From: Pseudomonadota bacterium
Lineage (GTDB): Bacteria; Desulfobacterota; Desulfobacteria; Desulfobacterales; Desulfobacteraceae
Length of the DNA: 64,000 nt
NCBI GenBank assembly: GCA_018821535.1
Contig: JAHJLV010000016.1
Coordinates: forward strand, 180,010 to 244,009
Reading direction: 5' to 3'
The notes under the pieces were generated by a model. It did not search any database. It was not told the DNA's origin and was given only the letters and a program-made list of their open reading frames with translations. Made by a program: the position numbers and the translations under genes. Positions 36,566-45,438 of this stretch are shown here, in pieces. Numbering within the stretch: position 1 is the first letter of the stretch; every line of letters starts with the position of its first letter.

Positions 36566-36642
36566 ATTATTGAATAATTTTAAATAAGATAAGCAGGTTA
36601 TCAGTTTCTCATCACCTGACTAAATTAAAGAAAGGGACTTTA

Positions 36643-37167
36643 ATGGACAGCCAACAAATTCTTGAGAACAAAACCATTCTCGTGGTGGATGATGAGCCCG
36701 ACATCCTGGAAACCCTTGAAGAATTACTCTATATGTGCGCTGTTGATACGGCCTCAACCTTTGAGGATGCAGTTGCCCTGCTGAAAAAAAACACATACGA
36801 TGCTGCTGTCCTGGATATTATGGGCGTTGATGGATATAAACTTTTAAAAATCACCAGCAGGATTGATGTCCCGGCGCTCATGCTCACTGCCCATGCCCTG
36901 ACTCCGGATAATCTTAAAAACGCCATTGAACAGGGCGCTGATGCCTATATCCCCAAAGACAAACTGGCGGATATTGCCCTTTACGTGGCAGATATCCTGC
37001 AGGCGAGAAAAGAAGGAAAAAGAGCGCATGCCACCTGGTTCTCATTACTTAAACCTGCATTTGACAAACTGTTCGGTGAAGGGTGGCGAAAACCGGACCG
37101 GAATTTCTGGGATGAATTTGACAACAACCAGATTTCTTCAAGAGACGACATCCAGAAAATGGATTAG
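36643..37167 (+). CDS. Response regulator, receiver plus short C-terminal region
   Basis: 174 residues. A complete receiver domain (VVDDEPD acidic pocket, phospho-acceptor D58 in AVLDIMG, Lys in YIPKDK) fills the first 125 residues. The remaining 50 residues (WFSLLKPAFDKLFGEGWRKPDRNFWDEF) are not a known DNA-binding or enzymatic output domain. AAAGGGAC lies before the ATG. It follows a hybrid kinase on the same strand and its last 4 bp overlap the convergent sensorless kinase, so two potential kinase partners flank it. Confidence 0.85.
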   Translation: MDSQQILENKTILVVDDEPDILETLEELLYMCAVDTASTFEDAVALLKKNTYDAAVLDIMGVDGYKLLKITSRIDVPALMLTAHALTPDNLKNAIEQGADAYIPKDKLADIALYVADILQARKEGKRAHATWFSLLKPAFDKLFGEGWRKPDRNFWDEFDNNQISSRDDIQKMD

Positions 37168-37910
37168 TCTTCAAGCGGGATGCGCACGGTAAAACAGGTT
37201 CCCCTGCCCGTGTCCGACTCAAGAGCCAGCGCTCCGCCCATATCCTTGAGCAGCTCCCGGACCCCGGCAAGCCCCAGCCCATGACTTTGAACTGCATCAC
37301 TTAAAGACAGCCCCGGGGTAAAATAACTGTCAAAAATCCGGGGCTGCTTTTCTTTCGGGATACCGTTGCCATCATCTTTTACAGTTAAAATCAGATAATT
37401 CTGATCAATATGCCCGCTTAATTTTACAAGATTTTTACGATATTTAAATGCATTGGACACAAGATTTTTCAGGACCTGTCCTGTTTTCATTTCATCGACG
37501 CGTATCAGCGCCTCCCACAGACCCTCATCAAAAGACAGCCGGACACCACTGTCATGCACGGCCGAAGCCAACTCGACACAGGTTCTGGCGGCTGCAATAT
37601 TTTCTGAAACCAATGAATCCAGAAGATCAAACAGTTCCGTTAAAACCGACGTCACAATGGATGACATACTGGCCCTGCTGACGCAGGTTTCCCCCTGCCG
37701 GGATCTGCCCTGCTCCAGAACATCATTTACCAGCCTTCGGGTGACCTGCACATTGCGCAAAATTCTGGTGAGCACTTTCATCTGCTTATCTGTTAAAGCC
37801 CCATATAGCTCCGGCTGTTCCAGAAGCAGTCTTGTGCCAGCTTCAATGACTGCAATGGGTACTTTTAAATCATGGATAAGAAATTCAGTCCGGATCATCT
37901 TGTCATGCAT
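37164..37910 (-). CDS. Compact histidine kinase without a sensor domain
   Basis: 248 residues. The phospho-acceptor His is already at residue 13 (FLIHDLKVP), so there is no sensor, membrane or PAS region. HATPase_c follows with QVLKNLVSNAFKYRKN, DDGNGIP and GLGLAGVRELL. ATG 37910 is 4 bp after the efpL stop; upstream residues in the same frame fall inside efpL and are not kinase-like, so a longer start is rejected. It converges with the response regulator gene (4-bp overlap). It may receive its signal through a partner protein or work with that regulator (inference). Confidence 0.82.
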   Translation of the reverse strand: MHDKMIRTEFLIHDLKVPIAVIEAGTRLLLEQPELYGALTDKQMKVLTRILRNVQVTRRLVNDVLEQGRSRQGETCVSRASMSSIVTSVLTELFDLLDSLVSENIAAARTCVELASAVHDSGVRLSFDEGLWEALIRVDEMKTGQVLKNLVSNAFKYRKNLVKLSGHIDQNYLILTVKDDGNGIPKEKQPRIFDSYFTPGLSLSDAVQSHGLGLAGVRELLKDMGGALALESDTGRGTCFTVRIPLED

Positions 37911-37914
37911 TTTT

Positions 37915-38481
37915 TCACGCTCTGGAAATAAACTTTCTTGTCTCGGTATGCACCTTGACCATTTCGCCGGATTCCAGATATTCCGGAACCTGAATTTCAA
38001 CCCCGTTTGAAAGGGTTGCAGGTTTGGTCCGTGCTGTTGCACTGGCGCTTTTGATGGCAGGGGCTGTCCGGGTAATTTCAAAAACAAGGGTAACCGGTAT
38101 TTCCAGAGAGACCATATTGTCATCAATGATCAGACCGATAAGACCTTCCATTTCATCTGTGAGCCAGATGAGTTCATCTTCAATAACATCTGCTGCAATC
38201 ATGTACTGAGAATACTCCTGAGTATCCATAAATACATGGAGATCACCATCCGGATAAAGATACTGCACTGATCTTCTGAGAAGCGCAACTTCAGGCAGAC
38301 TGTCATTGCCTTTATAACTTGCTTCATATTTCTGCCGGGTCCTGACACTGCTGAACCTGACTTTATACAGCGTTACAGCGCCTCTTGCCGAAGGTGATCT
38401 TACATCAATATGTTTCACCATATAAGCTTCACCGTTAATCTCCACTACATTTCCTTTTTTCAAATCACAAGCCTTGGGCAT
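37915..38481 (-). CDS. efpL: Elongation factor P-like protein EfpL (YeiP)
   Basis: 188 residues in three beta-barrel domains. It matches YeiP/EfpL and not EF-P: the domain I loop reads SPSARGAVTLYK with Arg at the tip instead of the modified Lys, and the C-terminal domain has ASATARTKPATLSNGVEIQVPEYLESGE. EfpL binds ribosomes stalled at proline-containing motifs. ATG 38481 (MPKACDLKKG, as in E. coli MPRANEIKKG) has AGGAG 10 nt upstream; the ATG at 38490 would leave only 1 nt. The sensorless kinase gene starts 4 bp downstream, an unusual pairing. Confidence 0.92.
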   Translation of the reverse strand: MPKACDLKKGNVVEINGEAYMVKHIDVRSPSARGAVTLYKVRFSSVRTRQKYEASYKGNDSLPEVALLRRSVQYLYPDGDLHVFMDTQEYSQYMIAADVIEDELIWLTDEMEGLIGLIIDDNMVSLEIPVTLVFEITRTAPAIKSASATARTKPATLSNGVEIQVPEYLESGEMVKVHTETRKFISRA

Positions 38482-38637
38482 TTTTTTCATTCTCCTGATG
38501 ATGCTGTCTTAAAAGCATATTCATATCATTCAACCGCAATTTTTAAAAGCCCGGCAGCGTTTAAATTTTCCGGGCAGTCACATGAAAAAAAATACAATCT
38601 CCGGCCTGATGGATGTTTCATTACCCGCTTGATATCG

Positions 38638-39546
38638 TTATAAATGCTGCTTCAGGACAGATACAACCGCATCCGGATCTTCCATGGTGAAAAAATGACC
38701 CAGGTTTTCCATTTCAATAAAATGACAGTTTTTGATTTTGTGTTCAAGCAAAAGACCGGATTGTCTTGCAAACATTTCAGAATGCTGACCCCGCACCACC
38801 AGTGTGGGCACATGGATATGGCCTGCATGCCGCCAGGTATTGAAGGGAACCAGGGTATACATCCGGGCTTCAAATTCCGGTGCGCAGCACAATGAACAGG
38901 TCTCATCACGGGGGTCTTTTTCCATGGCTGTATCCACATAGGCCTGAACAAACCGGGCCTCCCAGGTTTTAAACATGCCTTTGCCTGAATAATGGGCCAA
39001 TGCCTGTTGCCGGGAGGAAAACTGCGACTTTTTTTTGAGGGCCAGACGTGCCAGAGGATAATGTTTTGCCAGCTTTAGCGTTCTTGCAAGGCTTGCAGAC
39101 CAGACCACTTTCCTGGGCAGGATAATGGGATCCAGCAGAATAATTTTAGAAAACAGATGCGGATACATGGCAGCTGCAGCATAAATAAAATATCCACCCA
39201 TGGAATGGCCCATTCCGATAACCGGCGGACGGGTAATGGATTGAACCAGTTGTTCAAGATCCTTTAAAAAGATATCCCAGCTTTTGACCTTTTGCGTGTT
39301 TTCTTTTGTGGAAGATCCATGCCCCCGGACATCCGGAGCCAGAATCTGAAAGCCCATAAAATCTGATTGTGGTAAATCGGGTTGTGACAAATCTGATATC
39401 GGGGAAGCCAGTTTTTCCAGAAACGGCAGATACGTTCCGGCACTCATGGAATTGCCATGACAAAAAAAGATCTGATCTCCCTGGGTTCCGGTTTTATAAT
39501 AATGAAACCGTCCCTGGGGAATTTCTATAAAATGTGATGTGGTCAT
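38638..39546 (-). CDS. Alpha/beta hydrolase
   Basis: 302 residues with an alpha/beta hydrolase fold. The oxyanion-hole motif is FFCHGNSMSAGTY (about 27-39), the nucleophile elbow is GHSMGGYF (Ser at about 118), an acid is likely in VVRGQHSEMF, and the catalytic His is in LGHFFTMEDPD near the end. It has no signal peptide, so the substrate is probably a cytoplasmic ester or thioester; unknown. Its start is 5 bp from the comF stop on the same strand, so it is probably the last gene of that operon. Confidence 0.85.
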   Translation of the reverse strand: MTTSHFIEIPQGRFHYYKTGTQGDQIFFCHGNSMSAGTYLPFLEKLASPISDLSQPDLPQSDFMGFQILAPDVRGHGSSTKENTQKVKSWDIFLKDLEQLVQSITRPPVIGMGHSMGGYFIYAAAAMYPHLFSKIILLDPIILPRKVVWSASLARTLKLAKHYPLARLALKKKSQFSSRQQALAHYSGKGMFKTWEARFVQAYVDTAMEKDPRDETCSLCCAPEFEARMYTLVPFNTWRHAGHIHVPTLVVRGQHSEMFARQSGLLLEHKIKNCHFIEMENLGHFFTMEDPDAVVSVLKQHL

Positions 39547-39551
39547 ATGTA

Positions 39552-40331
39552 TCAGGCCCTTGCCAGCACAAGTGCATCTACTTTTGATGCATTGTGCTGT
39601 AATAATTGAACAGCCGCCTCATTGCAGGTTGCCCCGGTTGTAAACACATCATCTATCAGAAGGATATGCTTGTTTTCAATGTGTTCTTCATTCATCACCG
39701 CAAACGCCCCTTTAAGATTCGTTTTTCTGTGATCAATATCAAAGCCGGTCTGGGGAGATGTTTTTTTTATGCGAAACAGTGACCGGGTATCTATCTGCCA
39801 TTGCGGCTGTCTTCCCCACTTTTGCTCATATTTTTTTTTAAAATTTCGAATCAGAATAAACGCCTGGTTAAATCCCCGGTCTTTGAGCTTTTTTTTGTGC
39901 AGTGGAACCGGCATGATCACATCAATGGGGTCTTTAAAAAAATGCTGTTCATAGGTCTGGAACATCAGGTCTTCAAACACCTTTGCCACAGACAGGCAAG
40001 ACTGGTACTTGAACAGGTGAATTGCATCTTTTAATACCCCCTGATACAGGGCAGCGGCCCTGACTTTACCCAGGGTTAAAGGCGTTTTCAGGCAGGACTG
40101 GCAGACATGATTGTCACTGCTGCCCTGGACAAATTTAAGCCCGCATTTTTTACAATACGGTTTATCGATCAAAGAAAATCCAGAGGACAGACACTGATCA
40201 CAGAAACAGGCCTGAATTGAGGCGGATGACTGAACTGCTGTGTCCATATAAACACCGCATTTCATGCATTTGGGAGGATAAAAAAGCTGTTCAATTCCGG
40301 AGAAAATCCGGTGTTTTAATCCGGAAGACAT
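39552..40331 (-). CDS. comF: ComF-family phosphoribosyltransferase-like protein
   Basis: 259 residues. A double zinc ribbon (CMKCGVY, CDQCLS, CKKCGL, CQSCL) precedes the phosphoribosyltransferase domain with the PRPP loop ILLIDDVFTTGATCNEAAVQLL near residue 225. ComF proteins act in DNA uptake/transformation in some bacteria; in others the role is unknown. The gene lies 6 bp downstream of rlmB. Confidence 0.9.
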   Translation of the reverse strand: MSSGLKHRIFSGIEQLFYPPKCMKCGVYMDTAVQSSASIQACFCDQCLSSGFSLIDKPYCKKCGLKFVQGSSDNHVCQSCLKTPLTLGKVRAAALYQGVLKDAIHLFKYQSCLSVAKVFEDLMFQTYEQHFFKDPIDVIMPVPLHKKKLKDRGFNQAFILIRNFKKKYEQKWGRQPQWQIDTRSLFRIKKTSPQTGFDIDHRKTNLKGAFAVMNEEHIENKHILLIDDVFTTGATCNEAAVQLLQHNASKVDALVLARA

Positions 40332-40337
40332 ACCCCC

Positions 40338-41072
40338 TCAACCCCTTTGCCGCAGCGCTTCAAACATGGCAATGCCGCCTGCCACAGATGCATTCAAAGA
40401 ATTGATCCGGCCCTTATTGGGAATGGATAACAAAAAATCACATTCTTTTTGTACAAGCGGCCGGATGCCTTTGTGTTCCCCGCCAATCACCAAAGCGATA
40501 TTTCCGGTCAGGTCTGCTTCATACATCGGTGTGCTTCCCTGTGCATCCAGACCGAACACCCACACCCCGTTTTTTTTAAGATCCCTTAAAATCGAAGCGG
40601 TATTGGTGATCATGTAGATATCTGCATGTTCCATGGCACCTGCTGAACTTCTGGACACGGTGGATGAAGGCTGACACGACCGGTCTTTTGGGATCAATAT
40701 ATAGTCTACTCCTGCGCACACTGCGGTTCGGACCAGTGCGCCCATATTCTGGGGATCTTCAATATTTTCCAGTACCAGAATAAAGCCGGGTGTTTGTTTT
40801 TTGATCATCCGGGGAATCACTTCAGATGCATTGTCTGCCGGAAAAGCAGATGTTTCTGCAGCCATGCCCTGGTGGGTTGAAAACTGGGTCATTTTGTCCA
40901 GCGTTTCCGGGGTCACCATCTGGATTTTAATATTGCGTTCCCTGGCAATGGCCTCAATTTCTTCAAGTCTGTGAACAGATCTTTTTTTTGACAGCATCAG
41001 GGAATAAAACTGTCTTTTTTGCGCCTTTAATGCCTCTAAAATCGAATGATACCCGAATAAAATATCTTTCAT
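40338..41072 (-). CDS. rlmB: 23S rRNA (guanosine-2251-2'-O)-methyltransferase RlmB
   Basis: 244 residues, a SpoU/TrmH-class knot methyltransferase with an N-terminal L30e-like RNA-binding domain (YHSILEAL). Motif 1 is ENIEDPQNMGALVRTAVCAG, motif 2 ALVIGGEHKGI and motif 3 SIPNKGRINSLNASVAGGIAMFE, which together form the SAM-binding knot. It methylates Gm2251 in the ribosomal P-loop. Its start overlaps the gmk stop (ATGA), so the two are translationally coupled. The TrmH-family gene at 62744 is a different, more divergent member. Confidence 0.92.
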   Translation of the reverse strand: MKDILFGYHSILEALKAQKRQFYSLMLSKKRSVHRLEEIEAIARERNIKIQMVTPETLDKMTQFSTHQGMAAETSAFPADNASEVIPRMIKKQTPGFILVLENIEDPQNMGALVRTAVCAGVDYILIPKDRSCQPSSTVSRSSAGAMEHADIYMITNTASILRDLKKNGVWVFGLDAQGSTPMYEADLTGNIALVIGGEHKGIRPLVQKECDFLLSIPNKGRINSLNASVAGGIAMFEALRQRG

Positions 41073-41647
41073 TGTGATTCTTTATTTAAGATTTCGTTTT
41101 CAAAAATCCGGCACATGGACGCAATGGCCTCATCCAGATCATCATTGACAACACAGTACTGATACAGCTCTTTTTGTTCTATTTCCCTCCGGGCATTTTC
41201 CAGACGTTTTTCAATCACTGCCCGGGTATCTGTTCCACGATCCTTAAGCCGCTGTGCCAGAATATCAAAGGACGGGGCCATGATAAATATGGTAACCGCT
41301 TTAATCCCGGCATCCAGAATCTGTTTTGCACCCTGGACATCAATATCCAGAATCAGATTCTGACCTTTTTCCAGAGACTCATTTACAAAGGCTTTTGAAG
41401 TGCCGTAATAATGATCATGAACCTTTGCCCATTCAAGCCAGTCGCCCTGATCAATTTTTTCTTCAAATTCTTGTGCCGTAATAAAAAAATAATCCTGACC
41501 ATTTACTTCATTTTTTCTCGGGCTTCGGGTGGTATGTGAAATGGAATAGGAAAGCGTGTCAAAACGCTTTAAGACCTGCCGGATCAATGTGCTTTTCCCG
41601 GCTCCTGAAGGAGCGGAAATAATAAATAATTTTCCAGGATGGTTCAT
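41069..41647 (-). CDS. gmk: Guanylate kinase
   Basis: 192 residues. P-loop SAPSGAGKSTL at 9-19, the GMP-binding region SISHTTRSPRKNEVNGQDYFF and the YGTSKAFV and LDIDVQGAKQIL motifs are all conserved. It phosphorylates GMP to GDP in the cytoplasm. The order yicC, remA, gmk is common in many bacteria and supports the identification. rlmB follows with a 4-bp overlap. Confidence 0.95.
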   Translation of the reverse strand: MNHPGKLFIISAPSGAGKSTLIRQVLKRFDTLSYSISHTTRSPRKNEVNGQDYFFITAQEFEEKIDQGDWLEWAKVHDHYYGTSKAFVNESLEKGQNLILDIDVQGAKQILDAGIKAVTIFIMAPSFDILAQRLKDRGTDTRAVIEKRLENARREIEQKELYQYCVVNDDLDEAIASMCRIFENEILNKESQ

Positions 41648-41667
41648 TAATGGGTCACAGTCCTTAT

Positions 41668-41991
41668 CTATTCATTGTCCTTGTCTTTATCCTTGATGGG
41701 ATCGCCTTCCTGATTCATCAGCGATTCAAACCGGTTGGAAACGGTTTCCGCCTGGATAGCAGACAAAATCACATGATTGCTTTCAGTGATAATCACCGCC
41801 CGTGTTTTTCTGCCATGGGTTACATCAATCAGGCGTTTTGCCTCTTTGGCTTCATCCTTGACCCGTTTCATGGGCGCAGAATTCGGAGATAAAATGGCCA
41901 CCACCTTCTTGGCAACCACGGTATTTCCAAACCCTAAATTCAAAAGCTGCTGTTCCAGTATTTTTAATTTTTTATCAGCTGTTTTATTCAA
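41668..41991 (-). CDS. remA: RemA-like DUF370 regulator
   Basis: 107 residues. The DUF370/RemA signature is clear: [62 protein letters not shown]. RemA in Bacillus is a DNA-binding regulator of matrix genes; in Gram-negative bacteria the role is not known. This protein has about 12 extra residues at the N-terminus and an acidic tail (KDKDKDNE). It overlaps yicC by 8 bp and precedes gmk by 20 bp. Confidence 0.9.
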   Translation of the reverse strand: MNKTADKKLKILEQQLLNLGFGNTVVAKKVVAILSPNSAPMKRVKDEAKEAKRLIDVTHGRKTRAVIITESNHVILSAIQAETVSNRFESLMNQEGDPIKDKDKDNE

Positions 41992-42865
41992 TGTTCTGTA
42001 CCTGTTCCCTTATTTTTTCAAGTTCGGATTTTAAATCCACCATTGCATGGGACAATCTGGCATCCCCGGACTTTGATCCAATGGTATTGAACTCCCGGTT
42101 GAATTCCTGAATCAGAAAATTGAGCTTTTTCCCTTCTGATTCAGGTGCATCCAGAATCTCCCGGAACTGTTTAATATGACTGTGCAGCCGGATGATCTCT
42201 TCAGACACATCGCTTTTATCTGCAAGAACAGCTGCTTCCTGGGCAATTCTGACAGGGTCGATTTCATCGGTGTCTTTGGTCAGGCGGGCAATCCGTTCCA
42301 TGAGTCTGTCCCGGTAGATCCCAGGAATCTGCCCGGCCAGTTCCTGAACCTGGCTTAAACTGTTTTCGATATAATCCATTCGTGCTGCAAGATCACCATA
42401 CAGGTTGCGGCCTTCCTGTTTTCTCATGGCATCCAGCTGTGCACTGGCCTCTTCGATGGCCGGTAGAATTGCTTTCCACAATTTCTGAGAATCCAGCTGT
42501 GTCTTTGAAGGAATAATCAGATTTTTAACGGACAGCACCTGATCCAGACTGATATCACAGGTTAAATTCAATTCTTTTTTCAGTGTCTGGAGCGCATGAA
42601 AATAAGAGGCCGCTTTTATTTGATCCACCTCAAACTGCTCAAGATCGCCTGCAGTATCCTGGATATGCAGCCGGATTTCCACCCGTCCTCTTGCATGCAG
42701 CCGGGCAATGATTTTTTTAATATCTTCTTCAAATGCCTGACAGGCTTCCGGGCAGTAAAACGCAATGTCCAGATGGCGGGAATTATAAGAGCGGATGGTC
42801 ACATCCGCTGTGATGGTCTCAAAAGTGAAAACTGCCTGGGCAAATGCCGTCATGCTCTTAATCAT
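41984..42865 (-). CDS. yicC: YicC-family protein (endoribonuclease-like)
   Basis: 293 residues, the usual length. It has the N-terminal YicC_N domain ([11 protein letters not shown], then [13 protein letters not shown] and GRVEIRLHI) and the C-terminal DUF1732 domain ([43 protein letters not shown]). E. coli YicC is an RNase that acts on small RNAs. Overlaps both neighbours by 8 bp (DUF4416 upstream, remA downstream), so the block is one operon. Confidence 0.93.
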   Translation of the reverse strand: MIKSMTAFAQAVFTFETITADVTIRSYNSRHLDIAFYCPEACQAFEEDIKKIIARLHARGRVEIRLHIQDTAGDLEQFEVDQIKAASYFHALQTLKKELNLTCDISLDQVLSVKNLIIPSKTQLDSQKLWKAILPAIEEASAQLDAMRKQEGRNLYGDLAARMDYIENSLSQVQELAGQIPGIYRDRLMERIARLTKDTDEIDPVRIAQEAAVLADKSDVSEEIIRLHSHIKQFREILDAPESEGKKLNFLIQEFNREFNTIGSKSGDARLSHAMVDLKSELEKIREQVQNIE

Positions 42866-43406
42866 GGGTCTTTCCTTTTACTGCTTTTAAATCCAGAAGA
42901 TATTTATTCCGGACCTTTGATAAAAATTCAATCATTTTGTCCGATGCATAATCCGGATATGTCCATTCCAGGGTCTGAAATCCGTTTTTTTTGGAATATA
43001 TCAATGTCAGGTCTGCATATATTTTTCTGCCAATATAAATTCTGTGGGAATATTCCTTCCCGGTTGCCAGGATAAACCGTGAGGACACCAGATATCCGGG
43101 ATCAAAATTCACATTGCGCCGGTCTCCCACTGAAAATATTTTTTCAAATTCATTGGTGGTTTCTTTAATGCGGGCCAGATCATCCTGTTCGATCAGTTCC
43201 TTAAAAACAAACACCTTTCTGTACAAAGGGGACCCCATTTCGGCATAATAATAATCCGTGTAGGCAAAATCCAGCCATGAACTGATCATATCCACAGGAC
43301 CAAAGGCCTTTTCCAGAACAGGATAGATTTTATCAATCCATTCTTTCTGGTTCATGATACACCCCACCACCAGTTTTGCCGGTTCCGGATCTTTTGGCGT
43401 ACTCAT
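42858..43406 (-). CDS. DUF4416 family protein
   Basis: 182 residues. It matches the DUF4416 family, seen mostly in Deltaproteobacteria and Nitrospirae next to yicC: KLVVGCIMNQKEW near the start, FDYTDYYYAEMG-like SWLDFAYTDYYYAEMG in the middle and RNVNFDPGYLVSSRFILATGKEYSHRIYIG. Function unknown. It overlaps the start of yicC by 8 bp and follows the small Trm112-like gene by 2 bp, so all are likely co-translated. Confidence 0.88.
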   Translation of the reverse strand: MSTPKDPEPAKLVVGCIMNQKEWIDKIYPVLEKAFGPVDMISSWLDFAYTDYYYAEMGSPLYRKVFVFKELIEQDDLARIKETTNEFEKIFSVGDRRNVNFDPGYLVSSRFILATGKEYSHRIYIGRKIYADLTLIYSKKNGFQTLEWTYPDYASDKMIEFLSKVRNKYLLDLKAVKGKTHD

Positions 43407-43408
43407 GG

Positions 43409-43576
43409 TTAAAGCGGTTTTGCCTCATCAATCAGCATGATGGGAATATCTTCCCTGATCTCGTATACCAGCCTGCAGGCATCACAGATCAAGCCGTCTT
43501 TTTTTTCATTCAAGTGAATATCACCCTTGCATTTAGGACATACCAGTATTTCCAGTAATTCTTCTGAAACCGCCAT
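43409..43576 (-). CDS. Trm112-family small zinc protein
   Basis: 55 residues from ATG 43576 to TAA 43411-43409. It has LLEILVCPKCKGDI and LICDACRLVYEI, the two Cys pairs of the Trm112/UPF0434 (YcaR-like) family, and the ending EIREDIPIMLIDEA that is typical of it. AAGGAG precedes the start. In E. coli the homologue sits next to kdsB/lpxK; here it lies between msbA and DUF4416, also close to lipid A genes. It may be a partner or activator of a methyltransferase; not known. Confidence 0.88.
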   Translation of the reverse strand: MAVSEELLEILVCPKCKGDIHLNEKKDGLICDACRLVYEIREDIPIMLIDEAKPL

Positions 43577-43619
43577 TGTCTTTATTCTCCTTTATATATT
43601 TGCTGCAGTCTGATTTTTC

Positions 43620-45374
43620 TTAAGGTTTAATCGCCTGCAGGGTCTGAAGTTTAAAATATTCGCCCTCAAGTTTCATCAATGCGTCATGGGTTCCCTGTTC
43701 ACAGATTTCACCGTCTTTGAGCAGAACAATCCTTGATGCATAATCAATGGTGGACAGCCTGTGGGCAATAACAAAGGATGTTCTTCCTTTCATCAGATTT
43801 TCAAGCGCTTTCTGGACCACGCCCTCGGCCTCTGAATCCAGAGCAGAGGTTGCCTCGTCCAGAATCAGGATCGGTGCATCCTTGATCAGTGCCCGTGCAA
43901 TACAGATCCGCTGTTTTTCACCACCGGACAGCCGGGACCCCAGCTCTCCGATAACCGTGTCAAACCCTTTTGGAAACCCTTTGATAAAATCATAGGCATA
44001 GGCTGCCTTTGCTGCATTTTCTATTTCCAGATCCGTGGCATCCATTTTTCCGTACCGGATATTTTCCCGTACAGATTCATTAAACAAAATAGGCTCCTGG
44101 GTCACAATGGCAATATGATCCCTTAAAGATGCGATGGACAGATCCTTTACATCAATGCCAGCCACTTTTACACTGCCGCCTGTGGCATCATACAGCCGCG
44201 GGATCAGATTTACCAGGCTGGTCTTCCCGCCCCCGCTCATGCCCACCAGCGCCAGAACTTCGCCCGGTGCAACCCTAAGACTGATATTTTTCAAGGCCGG
44301 AGCATCCTTTGGACTGTAGGAAAAGCTCACCTGGTCAAATTGAACATCAAAGGGCCCTTTTTCAAGGATCACCGGAGTTGTGCTTTCCGGTATGGTGGAG
44401 GTTTCTTCCAGCACATCAAATATTCTTGTGGCCGAGGCAATGCCTTCCTGGATGGTATTGTTCAGTTTGGTCAGTTTTTTTACCGGATCATACAGCATCA
44501 TTACAGCGGTTAAAAAAGAAAAAAACGTACCCGGCGTAGAGGTTCCGTTGATGACCCGCATGCCGCCAAACCAGATAATAAAGGCAATCCCGATGCCGCC
44601 TAAAAACTCCATTACCGGAGAGGATAAGGCTTTTGCAATCACTTTTTTCATCTCAAGCCGAAACAGTTCCCGGGTTTTTTCCTTAAATCTTTCCTTTTCA
44701 AAGGCCTGGAGATTAAAAATTTTAATAATCTTGCTGCCCGTAAAGGTCTCATGCAAAAATGAATTCAGATCCGCCATGGTCACCTGGGTGCCGGTGGAAA
44801 ATTTTCTGACCCTGCGGCCGAACAGCACAATGGGATAAAACGCAATGGGAAGCACAATAAATGCCCCTAAGGCCAGCTGCCAGTCCCGGTAAAAGATGAC
44901 AAACAAAAACGCAACCACAGAGAAAAAATCCCTGAACAGATTGATGGCGGCATTTGACACCATCCCCTTGACGATGTTCACATCATTGGTAATACGGGAC
45001 ATCAAAGCCCCTGTTTTTTCCTTATGAATAAAGGCAATGGGCAGGTCTGTAATTTTTTCGTACAACGCATCCCTGAAAAACCGGATAATTTTTTCCCCGA
45101 TAAAATTCATCAGGTATTCTGAACCATACGATCCCACACCCTTCAGGAAAAAAACCAGGATGGCAAGACCGGGGATGAGCAGCAGCATTTCCCTGTTCTG
45201 TTTTATAAAGATATCATCCATCACCGGCTTGACCAGCAGGGCCATGGCACCATTTGCACCTGCCACCACAATCATGCAGACAGCAGCTATGGTCATGCGC
45301 TGCCAGTATTGAGAAACCAGAGAAATGATCTTTTTCTGCCGCGTCTTTGATAACCTGGGGTTTGCTTTATCCAT
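43620..45374 (-). CDS. msbA: Lipid A export ABC transporter MsbA
   Basis: 584 residues, a half-transporter with one ABC membrane domain (six helices, about 20-310) and one nucleotide-binding domain. Walker A is GMSGGGKTSL (about 382-391), the signature is LSGGEKQR, Walker B is ILILDEATSALD, and the H-loop is AHRLST. It flips lipid A-core across the inner membrane as a homodimer. waaA lies divergently just 64 bp away and the Trm112-like gene follows. MsbA is preferred over other exporters because of this context. Confidence 0.9.
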   Translation of the reverse strand: MDKANPRLSKTRQKKIISLVSQYWQRMTIAAVCMIVVAGANGAMALLVKPVMDDIFIKQNREMLLLIPGLAILVFFLKGVGSYGSEYLMNFIGEKIIRFFRDALYEKITDLPIAFIHKEKTGALMSRITNDVNIVKGMVSNAAINLFRDFFSVVAFLFVIFYRDWQLALGAFIVLPIAFYPIVLFGRRVRKFSTGTQVTMADLNSFLHETFTGSKIIKIFNLQAFEKERFKEKTRELFRLEMKKVIAKALSSPVMEFLGGIGIAFIIWFGGMRVINGTSTPGTFFSFLTAVMMLYDPVKKLTKLNNTIQEGIASATRIFDVLEETSTIPESTTPVILEKGPFDVQFDQVSFSYSPKDAPALKNISLRVAPGEVLALVGMSGGGKTSLVNLIPRLYDATGGSVKVAGIDVKDLSIASLRDHIAIVTQEPILFNESVRENIRYGKMDATDLEIENAAKAAYAYDFIKGFPKGFDTVIGELGSRLSGGEKQRICIARALIKDAPILILDEATSALDSEAEGVVQKALENLMKGRTSFVIAHRLSTIDYASRIVLLKDGEICEQGTHDALMKLEGEYFKLQTLQAIKP

Positions 45375-45438
45375 AGGCCTTCATTTATTATACTGCCGGG
45401 TATTGTCAATCTTTAAAAAACATGAGAAAAATGTCCCC

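Noticed and set aside
37911..38126. Long upstream extension of the sensorless kinase
   Set aside because: The extra 72 residues lie in the efpL coding region in another frame and look like a shadow.
45325..45438. Upstream in-frame extension of waaA
   Set aside because: It covers the divergent msbA promoter region and adds non-family residues.
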